Assembly (NCBI GenBank): GCA_009908745.1
Contig: JAAAOU010000468.1
Coordinates: 1 to 35,461, forward strand
Reading direction: 5' to 3'
DNA length: 35,461 bases
Source of the DNA: Bacteroidota bacterium
Lineage (GTDB): Bacteria; Bacteroidota; Bacteroidia; Chitinophagales; Saprospiraceae
In this document: one piece after another, positions 31,823-35,461 of the stretch
Numbering within the stretch: position 1 is the stretch's first letter
How the letters are laid out: each line of letters opens with the position of its first letter
The notes under the pieces: model-generated
Told to the model about the DNA's origin: nothing
The model's input: the letters and a program-made list of their open reading frames with translations, nothing else
The model's database searches: none
Made by a program: the position numbers and the translations under genes

Positions 31823-31916
31823 CCCCGCTATTGCGGAAAGTAGTAGTCAAAGCTTTGATTATCAAGCCTTTCGCACTGGTTTTTATCCTATTTTTTCACC
31901 AAAAAGCATTCTTTCA

Positions 31917-34184
31917 ATGCTAGACGACAAAGATTTAGAAAAAGAAGAAGGGCAGGAAACGCCCGAAAATCAGGCCGAGGAGACACCTGCCGAGGCCGAA
32001 GACAAAGCAGCAGCGGATAAAACCGCGGAAAGCGAAGCCAAGGCCGAAGCTGAGGAAACCACCGAAAGCGAGGCCAAGACTGAAACGGAGGAAACTGCCG
32101 AAACGGCAGCCCCCCAAGCGGAAACGGCTGAAGAAGAAGCCAACGAGGCAGAAACACCGCAGGCGGAAGCAGACAAAGCGGACGAAAAACCAACCGCTGA
32201 AGAAGAAAAGGAAACGGCGGCCCCACAAGCGGAAGCCGAAGCAGCCAGCGAAGAAGAAGACGATACCGACGACAACGACGAAGCCGGAGCAGCCGACGAG
32301 GAAGACAAGTCGGATGACGAGGACAGCGATGACGAGGAAGAAGACGAAGAGGAGGAGGAAGAAGAAGAGCCTGTCGTTGCCGAAACCGCGCACGACGACT
32401 TTGACTGGGGCGTAGACCGCCGTTCTGGCCTCTCCTATACTGAGGACAAGCGCGAAGAGCTGGAAAAGCAATACGACTCCACGCTTACTTCCGTCATCGA
32501 AAACGAAATCGTAAAAGGAAAAGTCACTTCCATCAGCGACGGTGACGTAGTACTGGACATCAACTTCAAGTCCGATGGCCTGGTATCCCTTTCTGAATTC
32601 CGCGACACACCGGACTTAGACGTGGGCGACGAAGTAGACGTTTACGTAGAGCAGCAAGAAGACGCCCGCGGGCAGCTCGTATTGTCCCGCCGCAAAGCGA
32701 AACTGCTGCGCGCTTGGGAAAACATCGTCGACTCCTACGAGAACGGCACCGTCATCAAAGGCACCGTCATCAGCAAGACCAAAGGTGGCCTCATCGTGGA
32801 CTGTAGCGGGCTGGAAACCTTCCTGCCAGGCTCACAGATCGACATCAAGCCGATCATCGACTATGATTCCTATGTGGGTAAAACCATGGAGTTCAAAGTG
32901 GTCAAGATCAACGAGCAGATCAAAAACGCCGTGGTCTCGCACAAGGCACTCATCGAAAGCGACCTGGCCGAGCAGCGCGAAGCTATCATCGCCAGCCTCG
33001 AGAAAGGACAAGTGCTCGAAGGCCTGGTCAAGAACATTACCGACTTCGGTGCCTTCTTGGACTTGGGCGGCGTAGACGGCCTGCTGTATATCACGGATAT
33101 CTCCTGGGGCCGCATCAGCCACCCGAGCGAAGTGCTTTCCCTCAACCAGAAGATCAATGTGGTGGTACTGGACTTCGACGAGAACAAGAAGCGGATTTCG
33201 CTTGGCCTGAAGCAGCTGCAGCCGCATCCTTGGGAAACACTCGGAGAAACCATAAAAGAGGGCAGCGTTGTCAAAGGCAAGATCGTCAACATCGAAGACT
33301 ACGGCGCTTTCTTGGAGATCAAGCCCGGAGTAGAAGGCTTGATCCACGTCTCGGAAGTCAGCTGGAGCAATCAGCCGATCAACGCCCGCGAGTATTTCAA
33401 GCTGGGACAGGAGTACGATGCGAAGATCGTCACGATCGACCGCGAGGACCGCAAGATGTCCCTCTCCATCAAGCAACTGTCCCAAGACCCATGGAGCGAC
33501 ATCGAGCAGCGCTTCCCCGAGGGCAGCCACCACAGCGGCGAGGTCAAAAACCTCACGCCCTACGGTGTGTTTGTGGAACTGGAAGAAGGCATTGGCGGCA
33601 TGATCCACATCTCCGACCTGTCTTGGACCAAGCGTTACTCCCACCCCTCTGAATTCACGAAGGTGGGCGAGACCATCGACATTATGATCTTGGACATCGA
33701 CAAGGACAACCGCAAACTGTCGCTTGGCCACAAGCAACTGGAAGAGAACCCTTGGGATACCTTCGAAAACGTATTCCCCGTTGGTTCTTACCACGAAGCT
33801 ACGGTGGTGCGCAAGGACGACCGCGGTGCCATCGTGCAGATGCCCTACGGCCTGGAAGCTTTTGCTCCCATCAAGCACATCCGCAAGGAGGACGGGCAAC
33901 TGGCAGAAGTGGAGGAGACGCTCACGGTCAAGGTGATCGAGTTCAACCGCGACGACAAGCGTATCTTGGTATCGCACTTGCGCTACTTGGATGATATCCG
34001 CCGCGAGGCAGAGACCGAAGTACGCCGCGAGAAGCAAGAAGAGCGCAAGCAGACGCGTAAAGCGGTCAAGAAGCAGCAATCTTCTGTGGAGAAGTCTACC
34101 CTGGGCGATCTCGATGTTTTCAACCAACTGAAGGATCAACTGGAGGACGAAGACGACAACAAGGACGAGAAGAAAGAGGATTAA
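31917..34184 (+). CDS. rpsA: Ribosomal protein bS1 with acidic N-terminal extension
   Basis: A 755-residue S1 protein with six S1 RNA-binding domains (about residues 195-690), which brings mRNA to the 30S subunit. Repeat units include GQVLEGLVKNITDFGAFLDL, SVVKGKIVNIEDYGAFLEI and HHSGEVKNLTPYGVFVEL. Residues 1-157 are a low-complexity extension made almost only of Glu, Ala, Thr, Asp, Lys and Pro, ending in a run of about 20 nearly all acidic residues, before DFDWGVDRR (about 161-169) joins normal S1 sequence. The tail (about 691-755) is charged and helical. The start at 31917 is used because the reading frame extension upstream overlaps the promoter and leader; the ATG is followed by LDDKDLE. 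Bacteroidota rely little on Shine-Dalgarno pairing, so S1 matters here. A strong terminator follows. Confidence 0.95.
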   Translation: MLDDKDLEKEEGQETPENQAEETPAEAEDKAAADKTAESEAKAEAEETTESEAKTETEETAETAAPQAETAEEEANEAETPQAEADKADEKPTAEEEKETAAPQAEAEAASEEEDDTDDNDEAGAADEEDKSDDEDSDDEEEDEEEEEEEEPVVAETAHDDFDWGVDRRSGLSYTEDKREELEKQYDSTLTSVIENEIVKGKVTSISDGDVVLDINFKSDGLVSLSEFRDTPDLDVGDEVDVYVEQQEDARGQLVLSRRKAKLLRAWENIVDSYENGTVIKGTVISKTKGGLIVDCSGLETFLPGSQIDIKPIIDYDSYVGKTMEFKVVKINEQIKNAVVSHKALIESDLAEQREAIIASLEKGQVLEGLVKNITDFGAFLDLGGVDGLLYITDISWGRISHPSEVLSLNQKINVVVLDFDENKKRISLGLKQLQPHPWETLGETIKEGSVVKGKIVNIEDYGAFLEIKPGVEGLIHVSEVSWSNQPINAREYFKLGQEYDAKIVTIDREDRKMSLSIKQLSQDPWSDIEQRFPEGSHHSGEVKNLTPYGVFVELEEGIGGMIHISDLSWTKRYSHPSEFTKVGETIDIMILDIDKDNRKLSLGHKQLEENPWDTFENVFPVGSYHEATVVRKDDRGAIVQMPYGLEAFAPIKHIRKEDGQLAEVEETLTVKVIEFNRDDKRILVSHLRYLDDIRREAETEVRREKQEERKQTRKAVKKQQSSVEKSTLGDLDVFNQLKDQLEDEDDNKDEKKED

Positions 34185-34208
34185 GCCCTGCCGCTTAGTT
34201 AAATATTG

Positions 34209-34254
34209 AAAGGCTTGCCTCCGCGCTGCGGAATGGCAAGCCTTTTTATTTTTT
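34209..34254 (+). terminator. Rho-independent terminator of rpsA
   Basis: AAAGGCTTGCC and TCCGC, loop GCT, GCGGA, AT bulge, GGCAAGCCTTT: 11 plus 5 base pairs, followed by TTATTTTTT. Confidence 0.94.
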
Positions 34255-34317
34255 CACCCCCTAACACTGGACAAAATGGAGGAAGTTTTATATTTTGCTT
34301 TATAAACACCTCCCGCT

Positions 34318-35461
34318 ATGAAACCTCCACATAACTCCTTTTTGTCTTTTTATCTTTTGATCACACTCCTTTTTGCGCCTTTTTATTTTACATACGGTCA
34401 ACACGACTCCATACTGGAAGACTACCGGAGGCGCCTAGAGCAGCAACAGCGGCTTTCCTCCAATGAATGGGCGCAGTACATTGAAAAACTACACGACCGC
34501 ATTGCCGCAGCCTACGAAGAGGATGATGAATCTCCCGAAATCGCGGAGGCCTACACGAAATACCTCCTTCCTTACCAAGAGCAGTTCTTGGCGCAGAGAC
34601 ACCCCTTAACCCCCAAGATTGTCTATAACAGCTGTTATGCGATTTACAGAAACAAGCAGTACGAGGCTACGTCTAATCTTATCGATCAGCTTGATCGAAT
34701 CAAGCCTATTGAACGACTGACCATGCTCACATCAACCGAAAGACACCACATACTTACTGTGTTGGCCGATGCCTATGGAAAGCTTGAAAAGCTTAGCTTA
34801 TCCATAAATACCTGTAAAAGGAAATTGAGTTTTCTCAGGCAAGAGCAGGATATTGAAGACCGGATTTTACACATCAACTTCAATTTGGAACAGATAGCTC
34901 TGTGGGAATATGATCAAAACAAGGATTGGGAGACCGCCTTTAGACTATGCCAGAAAGCAGAAAACAACTGTAAGAAAGCAAAAGACAAAAAATATTGCTA
35001 TATAAACAACTACTTGGTCCAAGGTAAGCTGTTTGTCAAAAAATGGGACTATGACCGGGCCAAGCAACAGTTTAAAAAATGCTTTGAAATTTTAGCTCGT
35101 CATCCTGAAATCACAGACGTCAAAAAAGCCCAAGTATACTCAGCAGCTGCTAAAGCCTATTACTACTCCAACGAGATGCGAACGGCAATTAAATACTTCA
35201 AAAAGGCTACGGCGTATGGTGGCGACAGATTCCAAGAACACCTCAATATTGGAAGTTGCTACACCTATTTGGAAGAGTACGACAAGGCGGAAAAGTATAT
35301 CAACAAAGCACTGAAACTATATGGCTACCAGTTTGGCAAAAAGCACCCCTATGGTCATTTAGAGAGACTTAACTACAGTCACTCTGTAGCGGCATATATG
35401 CAAGCGCAAAACCACCAAATCGCCTTTCAAAAAGGAGAAGGCACACCCTATCTTTACAAAG
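34318..35461 (+). CDS. Exported TPR protein, N-terminal part (runs off window end)
   Basis: 381 codons are visible from the ATG at 34318 and the frame remains open. Residues 1-27 form a signal peptide ending TYG|Q. The rest is helical with TPR-like units, the clearest being KKWDYDRAKQQFKKCFEIL and YTYLEEYDKAEKYINKALKL, and a KKHPYGHLE turn like those of kinesin-light-chain-type TPRs. In Bacteroidota, exported TPR proteins of this type often continue into a CHAT protease or a two-component/LuxR output domain; the part that would decide this is outside the window. The gene is visibly richer in A+T and in codons ending A/T than its neighbours. A -7-like TATATTTTG lies at 34289-34297. Confidence 0.8.
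   Translation, partial: MKPPHNSFLSFYLLITLLFAPFYFTYGQHDSILEDYRRRLEQQQRLSSNEWAQYIEKLHDRIAAAYEEDDESPEIAEAYTKYLLPYQEQFLAQRHPLTPKIVYNSCYAIYRNKQYEATSNLIDQLDRIKPIERLTMLTSTERHHILTVLADAYGKLEKLSLSINTCKRKLSFLRQEQDIEDRILHINFNLEQIALWEYDQNKDWETAFRLCQKAENNCKKAKDKKYCYINNYLVQGKLFVKKWDYDRAKQQFKKCFEILARHPEITDVKKAQVYSAAAKAYYYSNEMRTAIKYFKKATAYGGDRFQEHLNIGSCYTYLEEYDKAEKYINKALKLYGYQFGKKHPYGHLERLNYSHSVAAYMQAQNHQIAFQKGEGTPYLYK

Noticed and set aside
31737-31916. In-frame 60-codon upstream extension of rpsA
   Set aside because: It spans the predicted promoter and leader and has no S1 similarity; the ATG at 31917 fits better.
32832-34139. 435-codon minus-strand frame within rpsA
   Set aside because: Long only because the S1 repeats are codon-biased and repetitive; the opposite strand carries six clear S1 domains.

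Overview
The window looks like chromosomal DNA of a free-living, moderately GC-rich member of the Bacteroidota, probably a Saprospiria/Lewinella-type bacterium. The genus is inference. The phylum rests on three things seen in the sequence. Two large exported enzymes end in type IX secretion (T9SS) sorting domains. The -7 promoter box TAnnTTTG recurs, with perfect copies at 1292-1285(-), 8150-8157(+), 11060-11053(-) and 31815-31822(+). Exported proteins carry Gln right after the predicted signal-peptidase I site. No tRNA, rRNA, insertion sequence, phage gene or CRISPR array was found.

Layout. 1-1320: the 5' part of a TonB-dependent B12 receptor (minus strand) preceded by a cobalamin riboswitch. 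1402-3372: a secreted M1 aminopeptidase. 3398-6176: an alpha/beta hydrolase divergent from a hemerythrin protein and a GT39-type glycosyltransferase. 6341-7978: P5C dehydrogenase (pruA), divergent from tadA (8162-8605). 8700-9757: a small lipoprotein convergent with a macrodomain deacetylase. 9903-11010: rplU-rpmA, where L27 carries a long linker and a C-terminal helix-hairpin-helix domain. 11101-11204: four evenly spaced palindromes in front of a GH63-like glycosidase. 12575-13342: an SDR. 13529-14547: a sigma-54-type promoter and two small heat-shock proteins. 14794-15585: a second SDR. 15653-20698: a probable five-gene operon (lipoprotein, two thioredoxin-fold exported proteins, thiL, glutaminyl cyclase) that abuts a convergent T9SS-secreted peptidylarginine/agmatine-type deiminase (20699-23197).

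23275-28600 holds the most unusual pair. A 365-residue TIR protein has helical domains resembling effector-associated domains at both ends. It is followed on the same strand by a 1341-residue protein with two class III cyclase domains, a AAA ATPase and many TPRs, the layout of animal soluble adenylyl cyclase. A cyclase next to a TIR protein recalls nucleotide-signalling immunity, but no function has been shown. 28784-29605 is a universal stress protein. 29620-29897 is a tandem 131-bp intergenic repeat. 29925-31595 is a long-chain acyl-CoA ligase. 31917-34184 is ribosomal protein S1 with a very acidic N-terminal extension. From 34318 an A+T-richer exported TPR protein runs off the window end.

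How the parts fit: most genes are ordinary housekeeping (translation: rplU, rpmA, rpsA, tadA; proline catabolism; thiamine; fatty-acid activation) mixed with an export and envelope theme. Glutaminyl cyclase, encoded here, would be expected to cyclise the N-terminal Gln that all six signal-peptidase I-type exported proteins of the window are predicted to expose.
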